A stretch of 64,000 bases of DNA from Dryococelus australis. Taxonomy: Eukaryota; Arthropoda; Insecta; Phasmatodea; Phasmatidae. Within the stretch, counting starts at the first letter, position 1. Each line of letters starts with the position of its first letter. The DNA is taken from NCBI GenBank assembly GCA_029891345.1, contig CM056993.1, forward strand, positions 272,398,900 to 272,462,899, written 5' to 3'. The translations under genes were made by a program, and so were the position numbers. The notes under the pieces were generated by a model. That model was not told the DNA's origin. It made no database searches and worked only from the letters and a program-made list of their open reading frames with translations. Below are positions 21,659 through 33,820 of the stretch, in pieces.

Positions 21659-22203
21659 TAGCGGTGAAATTTAGTTGCTCAGCACTCCCGCAAAGTTCGG
21701 CAGAAGCATTTTTCCTATCAGTAAAAACTCATATTGTAAAGCAAAATTAGATTTGCAATATAAATAATTAAAATATCAGGAGTTGGTGTACAAATTTTAG
21801 TTTTATTTTTTTTCTGTGCTGGTTGTTCATAAATATCTCTGTGTTGTATGCGCCGACACCAAAAGAAAATTAACGGAAAGCAAAAACCGACAAATGAAGT
21901 ACTTCAAAAAGTTTGGCGCCCAAAATGAAAAAGTGTTTCACGAGGAGGGCAATCTCGCTGGAGTGCATCCGAGCCCGCAGTGCGGATTCCGGCAGGAGAA
22001 TTCGAACAGAGCTGCTGGAAATATGTCCTTGTGCATATGTCGCTAAGCAAGTGACGTCAAGGCACCATCAGTTAACGACTAGTGACCACCGGTGCAGACG
22101 GTCAAGCCGTATGTTGAACAAGGTGAAGTGTACGCACGCCAGCTGCGCAGTGAACACTCGCCGATATCACACTATGTTTTCACGCTCCCTCTGGCATGTC
22201 TTA

Positions 22204-22416
22204 TGCCCAGTTGCACCATCGTGGTTCGAAACTCGATCCCAGGTCGGATGCAAGATTTCCACAGAAAACTGTTGCACCCTCTTCTAACATCTTTGGTTGC
22301 ACCATTCGAGTCCAAGCTTCCAACCAAAGATGTTAGAAAAGGGTGCAGGAGTTTTCTGTGAAAATCTTACATAATATCTAGGATCGGGTTTCGAACCAAG
22401 ATGCTGCAAGTGGGCA
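22204..22416. mobile_element. Fully palindromic 213-bp MITE, TTA target duplication
   Basis: The arms of about 100 bp are complementary almost throughout, e.g. AACATCTTTGGTTG against CAACCAAAGATGTT, around a ~20-bp loop near 22299-22318. TTA precedes the left end and follows the right end. Each arm contains a GGTTCGAAAC motif resembling a tRNA B-box. Confidence 0.85.
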
Positions 22417-22764
22417 TTAGTGCAACAAGAACATGCTCGAGTAAGTCAAAATATTTGATTCATATAAAAGGGCGCATCTGTTTCAAAACTCAAATGTAAA
22501 AGAAAAGTAACCATAAACTAAAGCTGAGGTAGACCGATTCATGGTCTTCTGCGCATGTACCCAGCATTTACCTACTTTAAATTATCACAATGTCAAAGTC
22601 ACGTGGTCAACGGTGATGGACATGTTTGTTTACATGCTAATTTTTAAAACACAGGCCCTTTTATATGACTAAAATGCCTTTACCAGTTTGAATTTAATAT
22701 GATTGCATTATAAATTTGTTAGAGGAAGTACACAAATATCTCAAAGAACTTGTTTACATCCCGA

Positions 22765-22946
22765 CCTCCCGTGACGCAGTCGGTTGGTGCGCCACCGATC
22801 TGAGGTGCGGGAGGCTCTGGGTTCGAATCCCAGGTAAGGGATAGGTGTTAATTTAAGTTAGGTTACAAGTTAATCTGTAAGCCGTACCCTTCTAAGCTTT
22901 CAAGCATAAAGCCGGGGGACGTTAAAAAGCCCTTTACAATAAAATA
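22765..22946 (+). mobile_element. tRNA-derived SINE
   Basis: The head reads GTGACGCAGTCGGTTGG (A-box-like), then GGTTCGAATCC at 22820-22830, an exact B-box. A non-tRNA body follows with AAGCCGTACCCTTCTAAGC and ends near AAAAAGCCCTTTACAATAAA. It does not fold as an intact tRNA, so it is a retroposon and not a tRNA gene. Confidence 0.75.
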
Positions 22947-23846
22947 CGTACTTGTTTACATGAACAGTATTCTAACCTCAAATCCTATCCACGAGGTTTC
23001 TTACAGTCGAATGTCGGGACACGGAACACGCAGACTGGCTCCGCGCAGCCCTAGCGATATCGGCCTACCCCATATCCACTCCACGAAACGAACACGTTCG
23101 TCGCAGTTGATCAAGCGATTTGAAACAGTTGTATTGGCGATGGTTGAATGTTGAATCTATGCTGGCGACATTCGCAGGACACGAAAATCAGTCTACCTCA
23201 TCCACGGGTCAAGTTTATCAGCACAACTCTACCGATTCCAACTCTTCATTAGTGACATTCTCAAGCCATCAAGATGGAAAATTCCTAGGGAGGCTCCGCT
23301 TACTAGGGTTGGAATCAATATTTAAAAAAAAAACCACTAAATGTATATATTAAATCATTTAAATATAGACTGAGGCGGGAACATGAATGGCGGAGAAATG
23401 AATATTGACGACACGGTCGTTTGGGGATAGCTTGAATCACGGGTCAAAAGAATGACGAAAAACTCCGTTTTAATTAAAATGAGTTAATGGTATTTGTTAC
23501 AGAAATCTGTGCTGAATTTTCTTTTGTTCCTTTTTGTTCCGCCCTTTCAGAAGTCGATGCAATGGCATAAACTTGTTGGTTGCAAGAACTCCTTTTTTAT
23601 CATGGCAAACGTTTCTCCATACGTGTTTCTATGAAAGAAAAGTTAAATTTTTCGAGTAAATTTCAAGTCTAGGTTCTTCACTGCGGTCTGATACGTCTTG
23701 TCTTGTACTGGAATATATATATATATATATTCTGTTCGCAGTAAACTAAGCAATTTTGAAAGTCCCGGCTTAAAATCTACTTGTATGCACATTGTGTATT
23801 CTTCAGCCATACGTAAAATTGATCTTACAATCGACCTGAACACTTC

Positions 23847-24384
23847 GGCCGTGTCTAAAATGACAAATTCGTTATCTTGTAATTCGTCATTTCGTAAGTT
23901 TCAGTTGGAACGTTGTCGACAGTCACTTGTTTAGCAATCGCAGGAACACATTTATATATTAACAGCAAAACTTATTTTTATCTTTATTGAATGCTTAAAA
24001 CGGACGTAATATTTCTACAATCATCACCGGAATGCTACGAATATTTTAATAACTAAGAAAATAATAAATTATGCAATAAAGACTTAAAAATTTTTTTTTT
24101 TACAAATATATAAACAAAGGACAACACTCACTTCCTTTTTAAAACATGACTAATGTATTTTATGAACAGTAATTTGTTTTAAAAAAGTTTTAATCACGCA
24201 TTTGTATAAGTGTTTTGAATTTCAAATCCAACATGGCGGAGATTTTCTCATTGTGTATTTTCCCTAACATTCCCTAGATACAAAAATACGAAATACCAAA
24301 TTACCAGATACGTCACCATTTTTGTATACAAATTCGTGCGACGTGATCATTTTGTCAACAAAATCTGCCATTTCGGACACGGCC
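23847..24384. mobile_element. MITE family D, nested, 3-bp target duplication
   Basis: 538 bp with ends GGCCGTGTCTAAAATGAC and GCCATTTCGGACACGGCC, inverted relative to each other. TTC occurs on both sides (23844-23846 and 24385-24387). No coding capacity. Confidence 0.8.
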
Positions 24385-24529
24385 TTCATTCCGCGACGGT
24401 CAAGTGAATCTGCAGTATTATTAGAAAAGTAAATTTTCTACAAATTTGCTCATTCTTACAATTATGCTTATGTGTATATAAAACCAGAAAGTAAACAAAT
24501 AGTTTCAATATTCACAAATGTTTACCTAA

Positions 24530-25180
24530 GGGCGCGTTTATACGGCGATATAAATGCGCGATAGTTTCTATCGTGAGAACTACTCTCGCATTACTATCGC
24601 CGTGTAAACTGCATAATAGTTACTGTCGCACCGTCGCGATAGCACTATCACGATATCACCTCGAGCTAGATAGTGATAGTAACTGTCGTGACAGAACATG
24701 CTACTATCGTAGTGTAAACTGTGTAGCATCACTATCATGATATTGCGGGTCACAAATTTGTACATGTGTTCAATTTGACATAACATTGCAGACTTATTTT
24801 GATTCTGTTAATATCTGTCGCTGTTCTTATACTATGTGGCGGTATGACAGGACGCATCTTATATAGGTATAACATGACAGTATTGACAGCATATTTATTG
24901 TCATGTAATAAACCACGGGAACAATTTATGTTTACATGTCATTCATATCCTGTTATGATATTTAACGACCCCAACAAATATCAAACTCATGATAAAAGGA
25001 TATAAATGTAGGGCCTATCAATGTATTTGCACAACTGTTGTCGAACATGTCCCTTTTGAGGTAAACTACGACAGCAAATCTCGATCGTGTGTGTAAATAA
25101 GACCTGTCGCGGCAGTAACTGTCACACGCTTTCGTGATAGCTACTATTATGGTAGCTACTATCGCCATGTAAAGGCGCCC
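24530..25180. mobile_element. MITE family C, second copy, nested
   Basis: 651 bp from GGGCGCGTTTATACGG to CCATGTAAAGGCGCCC, with the same CTATCG-type subterminal motifs as 19844-20371. The flanks are TAA at the left and TAT at the right, a slightly decayed 3-bp duplication. Confidence 0.85.
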
Positions 25181-25359
25181 TATCACACTTAATTGAACGT
25201 GAAGACATGGAACTAGTTCCCCTCTGTCGTTACCAACTTGACAGGGTGCACGCCAGTCAGTGTACCTCATTACAACACATGCAGGTACGGGCAGTGGCAT
25301 TTTCAAAGGTTGAGTTCAAAAAGTGCTCAATTAACCGTGAACAACCTATTTGATACAGG

Positions 25360-26380
25360 TTGTTCACGGTTAATTGAGCCGTCATCACGTTTCTAGCTTT
25401 TCGATCGGAATGAAAGATGTGGGGAAATTAACATGCAAATGTTTATGTTTAGTCCCACCCATCCAAGTGCGTTAATCGCTTGGTATCTTCCGTTTGTATT
25501 CGGTATATTTCGCCGCTCCGCTGTGATTGGCTTTTTTCCCGGCCAATCACAAAGCAGTACAGTTCCGGACCTAAAATCTGGATTAGAAAATTTTTTCCTT
25601 CTACATTTTACAGTTTTTTTACGTTGGTTTTACCTTATTATTTATTTATTATGTTTATATAGTAGTTTTAAGATTATCCCTCCCGGGGTTTTGGAAATTT
25701 TCCCCGTGTTTCGTGTCTTATATTGTTTTAGTTCTGTTGCAGTTTTCACGTTGCTTTCTTTCGTCCAGTTGTGTAGCAGAGTGGTTGATTACTGGAAGGC
25801 CAATTTCTTTTATGTATTCCTGTGGTGTATGTTTATTTCCTTGTATTGCTCTTATCCATGTCAATAAATACAATATATCACTCAATCACAGTGAGTTCGT
25901 GACGAGCCGACGTCACTTGAGAAAATTTTTTACACGCCGTATTTCCATCATTGCAGGCAGGGTGGTTCTAGTCTGGCGTTAATCCCGAGTTCCGGTAAAT
26001 TGTTGTCTGAAACTTCCCCTGACCCGAGTAATTTTAATGTAAATATATCAAAGACCATGAGGGTGCATCGGTTTAAAAATACCTCCCGGCGCGTGAGCTG
26101 CGCAGCCGAGACCAGACGCCACAACTACAGTAGCTTTATTTCTACGCTTGTCCTTGAGACTGGCGCGGGTAAAAATACTATCTGGTAGTTCTTGGAGCAT
26201 TGCCCTTGCATCAACTCTGTGTGCTAGTTGCCGGACCACACTGGCGAGGCGACCTACTTCCAACAAGCTCTTGGAAATCACCAAGCAAATTCATTTAGAG
26301 GCGGTCTTAACATGCGTAGCGTAGGTGTAGAGTAGAAACTTTAAAGGGGTTCCACCGACAAAAGGCAAAAAGGGTCCATA
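25360..26380. other. No recognised gene; possible LTR-like or untranslated sequence
   Basis: The left 40 bp repeat the family A terminus in inverted order. An inverted pair TGTGATTGGC/GCCAATCACA lies at 25524-25554. An AATAAA signal sits at about 25863. A 144-codon plus-strand frame (25433-25867) is T-rich and hydrophobic and looks like noncoding DNA. No LTR ends could be fixed. Confidence 0.35.
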
Positions 26381-26386
26381 TACCTA

Positions 26387-26812
26387 AAGTCTGTTCGCGA
26401 TAAAGTAAGCCTTTTTTTAATCAACCTTAGAAAAAAAAGTCACTGCCCCTGCCTGCGTAGCCTATATGTTAACGGGCGCACTGAGTGACATGAGTCCAGT
26501 AAAGTTGGCAACGAAGGACGGAAAGTAGTTCCATATCTTCACGTCGAATAAAACGTGTTTGGTAACCATTTGTGATAACTTAGATTATGTATTTCTCTTT
26601 CCGTATTTATTATGCATCGAAGTGTAAAAATGAACAGCTTTGTAAAATTTTTACTTTTCTAATAATTTCACAGTTTCATTTGACCGACGCATGAATAAAG
26701 TGATGAGGACCATGGCAATGTTAATTTTTCATAAGGCACGTGTGTACTCAAAGGGCATACAAGTAGATCATAAGCAGGGCTTTCAAAAGTGCTCATTTTT
26801 CCGTGAACAGCC
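26387..26812 (-). mobile_element. MITE family A, complete copy, TA target duplication
   Basis: Reverse orientation relative to the 32.5-kb copy. Starts AAGTCTGTTCGCGATAAAG and ends TTTTTCCGTGAACAGCC, with TA at 26385-26386 and 26813-26814. Confidence 0.85.
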
Positions 26813-26954
26813 TATTGGGTTGCCAACTGTACCGTATAAGGGATTCCCCGTATTGTGAGGTTGAAAGAATTATCCCGTATCGTATGGACGTACGTATATC
26901 CCGTATCCAAATACTCTTCAAAAATAAACTAATTATAATTCATTCACGAATGCT

Positions 26955-27235
26955 TCCAGCCTTCCTGAAGTCCTGCTGAAGTTTTACTTTCAGTATGTTC
27001 CTCCGATTCATGCAAACGAAGCTTAACCGAGTTTAGAAAATTACACCAAAGGGACTCAGGGTAGTAATATTTTACGTGAGAACTATTTTATACGAGGTAT
27101 TGCAAACACGCCTATTTTATCACTGTTTTTATTCATAGTAATTCTAAATGAAATATTGTAATGTGTAGTAAATTTATAAATAAAATTGTAATTTAACCAA
27201 AAATAGAGTACTTCTATATTAATGGTAGTAGGGAA
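26955..27235 (+). mobile_element. MITE family E, partial copy
   Basis: Matches the 32.36-kb and 50.12-kb copies (CTGAAGTCCTGCTGAAGTTT, GCAAACGAAGCTTAACCGAG). Both extreme ends are missing. Confidence 0.7.
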
Positions 27236-27239
27236 ATGT

Positions 27240-28850
27240 ATGTTGACGGCCAAGGGCATCGTACATCGGAGCCGGAGCCGGGGGAGCCGCCATCTTGTTG
27301 TCACCCGACCGCCATCTTGGATGTGATTGACCTTTTACCCCTGATCCGTGTGACCTTTGACCTTGACATTTACATCGAGTGCCTTTGACCTTAATCACAA
27401 AAACTCCTTTAAAAATTCCAAACAATTCTAAAAAAAATCCAAATTTGTTTAAATTATAACAAATTAAAAAGAAATTATTTTAAAAATTATTAAAAGGATC
27501 CTCAAAAATTACTAATTTTTTTCCAGAAATGCTGACAGGTATCAGCGACTCCGGTGACTGGAATCAGTACCTATGCCCTTCGTACTTGACCTTTAAACTC
27601 GAAAATGCAAAAATTCTAAAATATATCTAAAAAAATTTGTAACAAAAAATTTAATTAAGTAATTGCTAGAAAGTAAAAAAAAAAAAACGTTTTAAGAATT
27701 CATAAAAAATGTATTATTTAAAAAAATTTAATATAAAAAAAAATCGTGAAAAAATTTATTATTCTTATTTAAAAAGTCTTTAACTCCCGTAAACATTTCC
27801 CCCTTTTTCCATTGAAAATTCACCTTTTCCCTAAAAAATTTCCCTTAAATTTTTTTTCAATTTAATTTGAAAATTTAAATTTCCTCCCCACAACCCCCTC
27901 CCCCCACCAGGCCTATCCCGCTCGCATTACCAATTACTCATCTCTGTTAGAATCCAGCTGACGACCTACCCCGTCGCACCCACTACCCTCATCTATACTC
28001 ATTCCGCAATATTGATTTTTCGTTCGCCATTTGTTTACACACTACTGGAGATTGATTCTCGCATTCGCTCGACTGCCATCTTTGTTTACATGCTACTGGA
28101 GGTGGCCATATTTGTTTTTTCGGTCGTCATTTGTTTATACATTTCTGGAGGCCACCAACTGGGTAGGCGACCACCATTTGGTAGGCATTTCCCATCCGCC
28201 ATATTGGATGTAGACTACCTTTACCTTCATGGTCTTGAATGACCTTGAACACCAAAATTCTATAAAAATGCATAAAAGTCAGCAAGCATAATACACTGCA
28301 GGCTACCACCACCAAATTGGATGAGGACTACGTTTACCTTACCCCCCTTGACCTTGAATGACTTTGAAAATAAAAAACTTTAGAAAACATGCATAAAGGT
28401 CAGCAAGCATAATACATTACAGGCTACCACCACCATATTAGATACAGACTACCAAGACCTTGATCCCATGACCTTGAAAACAAAAATTCGAGAGAAATAC
28501 ATAAAAGTCAGCAAGCACAATACATTACAGACTACCTCCGACATATTAGATGCTGACTAACTCGATCATAACCCTATGACCTTGAAATTAAAACTCAAGA
28601 AAAAATGCATCAAAGTCAGCAAGTATAATACATTACAGATTACCACTGCCATATTAGACGCAGACCATCTCCGACTTGACCCCATGACCTTGAATGACCT
28701 TGTAAATAAAAAACTTGAGAAAAATCCATCCAAGTCAACAAGCATAATACATTACAGACTACCACCACAATATTAGATGCACACTACCTTGACCTTGACC
28801 TCATGACCTTGAATGACCTTAAAATCAAAACTCGAGGAAATCTATGTGAA
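27240..28850. repeat. Satellite-like region: CCGCCATCTTGG-rich sequence and ~105-130-bp tandem units
   Basis: At 27270-27330 and 28030-28210 the phrase GCCATCTTG/GCCATATTGG recurs. From about 28180 to 28850 some six units of roughly 105-130 bp follow one another. Each unit contains TGACCTTGAATGACCTTG, TGCATAAAGGTCAGCAAGC and ATAATACATTACAG. The intervening 27430-27900 is poly-A/T-rich. Confidence 0.8.
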
Positions 28851-28859
28851 TTGGCAGAA

Positions 28860-29290
28860 GCTAGCCGAGATGATCCGCCTTCCCCACAGCTGCTGTCACG
28901 CTAAACCTCTCGGCTTACATCCATACTGCTTATAATATACAAGTGTGCAAGCCTTATGGCGTCATATTGACTTTGAACCAATCGTACAGCATCATTAATA
29001 CATTGTACAGACACCGACCAGCCAATCACGAAGTTACCACATGATTGCAGCTAACCAATCACATGCTAGCATTGACACATCACACACAGGCAGGTAGGTA
29101 GGCAGGCTTTAGATGCTAGTTCCTTGATCACATTACCATGTAGTTATATCTTCAACAGTTTCTTCCAGACAAGTTCTTCGCTCACCTATAAATCATGGTC
29201 ACACTTAAAATAGACAACTGACTCATGTTGTCGGACTGACCCCCTCACAAGACTGACCCATTAACCCCATTACCTACTGACCCCATGACC
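28860..29290. other. No gene seen
   Basis: Contains a short GGCAGGTAGGTAGGCAGG run at about 29091-29108 and repeated CCAATCACATG-type words; nothing else recognised. Confidence 0.45.
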
Positions 29291-29292
29291 CA

Positions 29293-30623
29293 TTGAGCGA
29301 TGCAGCGATGGAGCGATGTATCGATGGAGCGATGGAACGATGTAGCGATGGAGCAATGGAGCTATGGAGCGATGTAGCGATGGAGCGATGCAGCATCCAA
29401 TCCAATCCAATTAGTGATGATGTAGGTCACAGCCCCATGCTCCTCGAGGTCAAATGGCGGGCCTTCATATTCGCAATTCATCTTCGCGGTATGGGAGCAC
29501 TCGAGAAAACCCAAATAATCGTTCGCCCCGGAAAAAAACATGCATGTACTTACATAACAATATGTGTTTTGAATATACTTATATGCATATGTAGGCTATA
29601 TAGCTAAATACAGACATTGAAATTAATTTTATATGCCCATATTTATATGTATATCCTTATATATAAACATATATAATAATATTATATTCCTATATTTATA
29701 TGTACATACTTATATACAATTAAATTAATTATAAATTCACATATTTATATGTACATACTTATATATAGGCATCAAAATGAATTTAATATTCTCATATTTA
29801 TATACCTATCCTTATACATAATTATGTATAAGGTAAATTGATAGAATTTTATATTTATATATTTATATACCTATGCATACTTATATAATACCTATACATA
29901 TAAATTAAATTGAAAGAACTTTATATTTATATACCTATGCACCTATACATATAAATTAAATTAAAAATAATTTTATATTTACATATTTATATACCTGTAC
30001 CTATCCAGAGAAATCAAATTGAAAACAATTTAATATTAACATATAAATTAAAATCAAAATAATTTTATATTATCATATTTATATTAACATATTTATATAC
30101 ATATAAACTAAATTGAAAATAATTTTATATTTACATAATTATTTACCTATTCTTACATATATCTATGTATAAATTAAATTGAAATGAATGTATTTCCATG
30201 CTTATATGTACATACCATTATATATAAATATAAATAAAAATAAGTTTATATTTACGTACTTATACCTATGCATATTTATACAACTATACATAATTATGTG
30301 CAGTCCTATCATATATATAATAGGACCTGCGTGTTTTCTTCCGGGACGAACGAGTATTCCGGTTTTCTCAGAGTGCTCCCATACCGCGAATATGAAGGGC
30401 CGCGTTTTGACATCGACGATCATGGGGCTGCGATCTACATCATCTCTAACTAGATTGGATTGTATGCTCCATCGCTCCATCGTTCCATAGCTCCACCGCT
30501 ACATCGCTACATCGCTCCATAGCTCCATCGCCATCGCTCCATAGCTCCATTGCTACATCGCTCCATCGCTCTATAGCTCCATCGCTACATCGCTCCATCG
30601 ATACATCGCTGCATCGCCAAGCC
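29293..30623. mobile_element. Foldback-type element with ~270-bp inverted arms made partly of 8-bp repeats
   Basis: The outer part of the left arm is a run of GATGGAGC/GATGTAGC units (29296-29395) and the right arm is its complement (30460-30620). The inner arms also pair: the left has CATGCTCCTCGAGG...GGTATGGGAGCACTC, the right has GAGTGCTCCCATACC and CATGGGGCTGC. Between them lie about 750 bp of AT-rich minisatellite with repeated TTTATATACCTATGCAT words. Long internally repetitive arms are the hallmark of foldback transposons. Confidence 0.8.
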
Positions 30624-30639
30624 AAAAACTGGCTAAATA

Positions 30640-31430
30640 TGAATTTTCTGCATACAATTAATACTTGGTTGTTGTATTTGTCCAGATAAAATGTCGATGT
30701 ATGTATACTACAGATTTTTTCACAATACAGATTGAATTTAAGACAGTTTTTTAATAATGGTTTTCCCTGATCATTTTAGTGGATCTGATGCCATGTGTGG
30801 AGTTCTCGTAAGTGATCCTTGTAGGAAATCTGAAAAAGTTGGCAACCCTTCTAGCAAGGTCTGTTACACATTGAGAATGTGGGCTTGGCTTCCAAGAAGA
30901 CTTGTATTATCACTAAACACCCGTGAAGATAGAAACAATGAATGAGTCAACCTGAAATTCAAAGTGGTGCGAAAAATCAGACAGCATAAGAACTTCAGGA
31001 TGGACATGTCTGTTAGTATGACGGAGGCAGGGAGGCATAACCCTGTTCCATAACACAACATTTATTTTGTCAATAACTGAGTAAGGCAGACACATGTGGA
31101 AACTCAGGAAAAAAGTTAACATAACCCTCCCATTCCAGGGGATTCAATAATTCCTTCAATGCTCTTCAGATGGAGACATTTTATTACAACTGTGTGTCTA
31201 TCACTCCTTAAAATGAGCTAATCATGTGCAGTTACATAACCATGGAAGTCTGCTCAAGGTTTAGTTTAGCTAATCACTTTTGTGTTCGTGCTTGGTCCCA
31301 CTTTCATACTAATTTATTAGTTAAAATGGTCGAAAATGTTTAATACGACACTCAAAATATTCATAATAAACAGTCGGGAGAATAAGTCATTAGATTCCCA
31401 GGCACCTGTTCACGGGATAATTTACAAGCA
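30640..31430. other. No gene seen
   Basis: Unique-looking AT-rich DNA; small frames lack any recognisable domain. Confidence 0.45.
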
Positions 31431-31431
31431 C

Positions 31432-31491
31432 TATCTCAAATAACTGAGGATATATATATATATATATCAAATATCTATCTCAAATAACTGA

Positions 31492-31527
<36 letters not shown>

Positions 31528-31566
31528 CAACTTTCCTTATATATATATATATAAGGAAAGTTGGAA
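31432..31566. repeat. Duplicated (TA)n block and perfect hairpin
   Basis: TATCTCAAATAACTGAGGA followed by TA repeats occurs twice (31432 and 31479). It is followed by CCAACTTTCCTTA, TA repeats and TAAGGAAAGTTGG, a perfect hairpin at 31528-31565. Confidence 0.85.
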
Positions 31567-31569
31567 TTC

Positions 31570-32355
31570 GCCGTGAATGGATAGTCTCTTTTTTTTAGCG
31601 ACGTAGAAAGAGGTTTCACAAATATCAAGAACCTAGATTAACTCGAGCTCAAAGCGAGATATACCAGAACACAAGCACACAAAATACAGTATGTTGGCTT
31701 TATGAAATTACTATGAAGATAAGGTGCGCCTCGATGGCTCCGCCGGTAGCCCCACGTAAATACGCGAGCTCCTACGAATCCCTATAAATTACTGGCGTAC
31801 ATATTGAAGTGAAAAAAACGACGAAGATGCAGGGAAAAAAACCTGACTTATTAATTTACATGACTCCCCAGGATCAACGAAGGTTCACAACTCAAGCCCA
31901 CAGCAAAATTAATAACCGAGACAACATTTAAAAAGTTATGGCTTACAAGTTATGGCTAACAACGACTACACGCAACCAAGAACAAGCCAGGTCAATTAGT
32001 GTTTCATTATCGTTTACAACCTACTCTTTCACAAAAAAAAAAAAATACTTTCGCTTACTGACAGGTATAGCGGTTCTAAACGGTAGTCGGCAGTGACGTG
32101 GCCAGAACGACTGCAGTTTCAACAGCGTTTGCGCTGTCAACTCGCGAACTACTACGTACCTACAGAACGACGAGAGACAAGAAAAAGGAAACTTTCCCAA
32201 CACGCGAGTGTCGCGATCAACTTCGTTTTTGGCCTCACCAGCCAGTTTCCTCAGACGTTACGAAGTGCTCGGAATCAGCGAAAAAACACCGCCTTGCTCC
32301 GCGAGCAGAGATATGCTGTCCAGAGCGATTTTCACCAAGGCGCCTTCAACATTTC
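31570..32355. other. No recognised gene; GC-richer patch at 32.09-32.35 kb
   Basis: Plus-strand open frames cover 32093-32454 in all three phases, which argues against a specific gene. The GC-rich patch could be a decayed exon or untranslated region. Confidence 0.35.
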
Positions 32356-32358
32356 TCT

Positions 32359-33213
32359 ATAGTCCATTCATGGTTACTTTATACTTTCCTGAAGCCCTGC
32401 AAAAGTTCTACTTTCAACCTATTCCTCCACCTCATGCAAACAAAGCTTAACTGAGTCTAGAAAATTAAACCAAAGGACAACACACCGAGCTCGTGCACAT
32501 TCAGTTGTAATAATATTTCGCATGAGAACTATTTCTTGCTATAGGCTGTTCACGGTAAAATGAGCAATTATGAAAGCCCTGCTTAAGATCTACTTGTATG
32601 CACTTTATGTATTCTTCCACCTTATGTAAAATTAACATTGCTATCAGCCTCATTATTTTATTCATGCGTCGGTGAAGTAAAAATTGTGAAATTTTTAGGA
32701 AAGCAAATATTACTTACATCTGTTCATTTTCACACTTCAATGCATTAAAAAAAAAAAACAGAAAGCGAAAGAAATATTTAAAGTTGTCACAAATGGTTAC
32801 CTAACACTTTTTATTCGACGTTAGGATATGGAACTATTTTCCATCCATCGTTACCAACTTTGCTGGGCAAATGTCACTCACTGCGCCCATTAAAATATAT
32901 GCGTTCAGGGGCAGTGACATTTTTAAAATTTTCATTTAAAAAGTGCTCACTTGATCGTGAACAGCCTTTAGGCGCTACCAAAGCACATGTTTCCTCAATG
33001 TTTTTATTCGTATTAATATAAACGAAATGTTATAATTTATCAATAAATTATAGATGAAACTTCACTTTAACGAATAATAAGTTATTTTTAAGTTAGCAGA
33101 GGTATAAAACGGCTGTGATACATTGCGTATTTAGGAAATAACTAAACAAGCCATATATGGGATGATTTTTCAAAGCTTTTATTCAAAAAGTGTGAAGAAA
33201 CCGCGAATAGACT
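32359..33213 (+). mobile_element. MITE family E, complete copy containing a nested family A MITE
   Basis: The left end AGTCCATTCATGGTTACTTT and the right end AAAGTGTGAAGAAACCGCGAATAGACT are inverted relatives. The interior matches copies at 26.96 and 50.12 kb. It is split by 32542-32968; the 50.1-kb copy shows the unoccupied site (CTTACTAGGCACTACC). Confidence 0.82.
32542..32968 (+). mobile_element. MITE family A, complete copy, nested, TA target duplication
   Basis: 427 bp from TAGGCTGTTCACGGTAAAAT to CTTGATCGTGAACAGCCTT with TA at 32540-32541 and 32969-32970. Comparison with the empty homologous site near 50.30 kb confirms both the boundaries and the TA duplication. Confidence 0.9.
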
Positions 33214-33820
33214 ATTGATACCAGTCACTTTCAGTAATAAAGGCGGATTGCATTGAATAATATGCCGTTTCAATGAAAGCAAAAACCGACTTCCACTTCC
33301 ATCTTCACTTACCATTATCTGCGCATGCAAGTTGACGTGGATATGTACAGTTGCAGTGTGTCTCAGGACAATTGCGGTTCCTGAGAATTGTAGGCGGAGC
33401 TGTCCGACTGGACTTTGTTATCATGTGACTTCAAAACGTACCAGAATCAGTGGTTTACAATTTACCTGATTAGACTTATTTTGATGCACTTTTAACCTAG
33501 AACGGATTATTAAATACTTAATACACAGAGCGACAAAGACTTTTGCCACACTTCCTCTGGATCTACTGTAGGTACCTACACTGCAAAAATTATTGTAATT
33601 TTTACTGAGAAATCCTTTGTAATTTTACAAATACTTGTAACAGTACAAAAATATTTCTTGTAAAACTACTCGTTTGTAAAACCACAAGGTACGTGTTTGT
33701 AATAGACCTTAGGAAATGTTTGCACTATACTGAGCCGTATCCACGAGCTTCAGCAAAATGGCGGACACGCAACAACGTAAAACCGTATATTGTGCGAAAA
33801 CTGTGTGTACAAAAAGAAAT
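33214..33820. other. No gene seen
   Basis: Holds several TTGTAA/TTTACAA words at 33590-33710; otherwise nothing recognised. Confidence 0.45.

Larger units (their letters stand above)
23730..25347 (+). mobile_element. MITE family A copy interrupted by two other elements
   Basis: Family A sequence is found in three blocks: 23730-23846, 24385-24529 and 25181-25347. The left end is TCTGTTCGCAGTAAAC and the right end is AAGTGCTCAATTAACCGTGAAC. The gaps hold a family D and a family C element, both with their own TIRs. A (TA)n run abuts the left end. Confidence 0.8.

Noticed and set aside
22765..22840. Apparent tRNA gene from the A/B-box-like sequence
   Set aside because: Only the promoter boxes are kept and a non-tRNA body follows, which is the structure of a SINE; the same applies at 43.3 and 54.3 kb.
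25433..25867. 144-codon hydrophobic plus-strand ORF
   Set aside because: T-rich composition explains the Phe/Leu/Tyr bias; no domain, no splice context and no conservation signal can be seen.
29293..30490. Open frames in the foldback arms on both strands
   Set aside because: The two frames are mirror images created by the inverted arms and the 8-bp repeats; there is no independent coding evidence.
32093..32454. Overlapping plus-strand ORFs as a gene
   Set aside because: All three phases are open and none shows a domain; the right part runs into a MITE.
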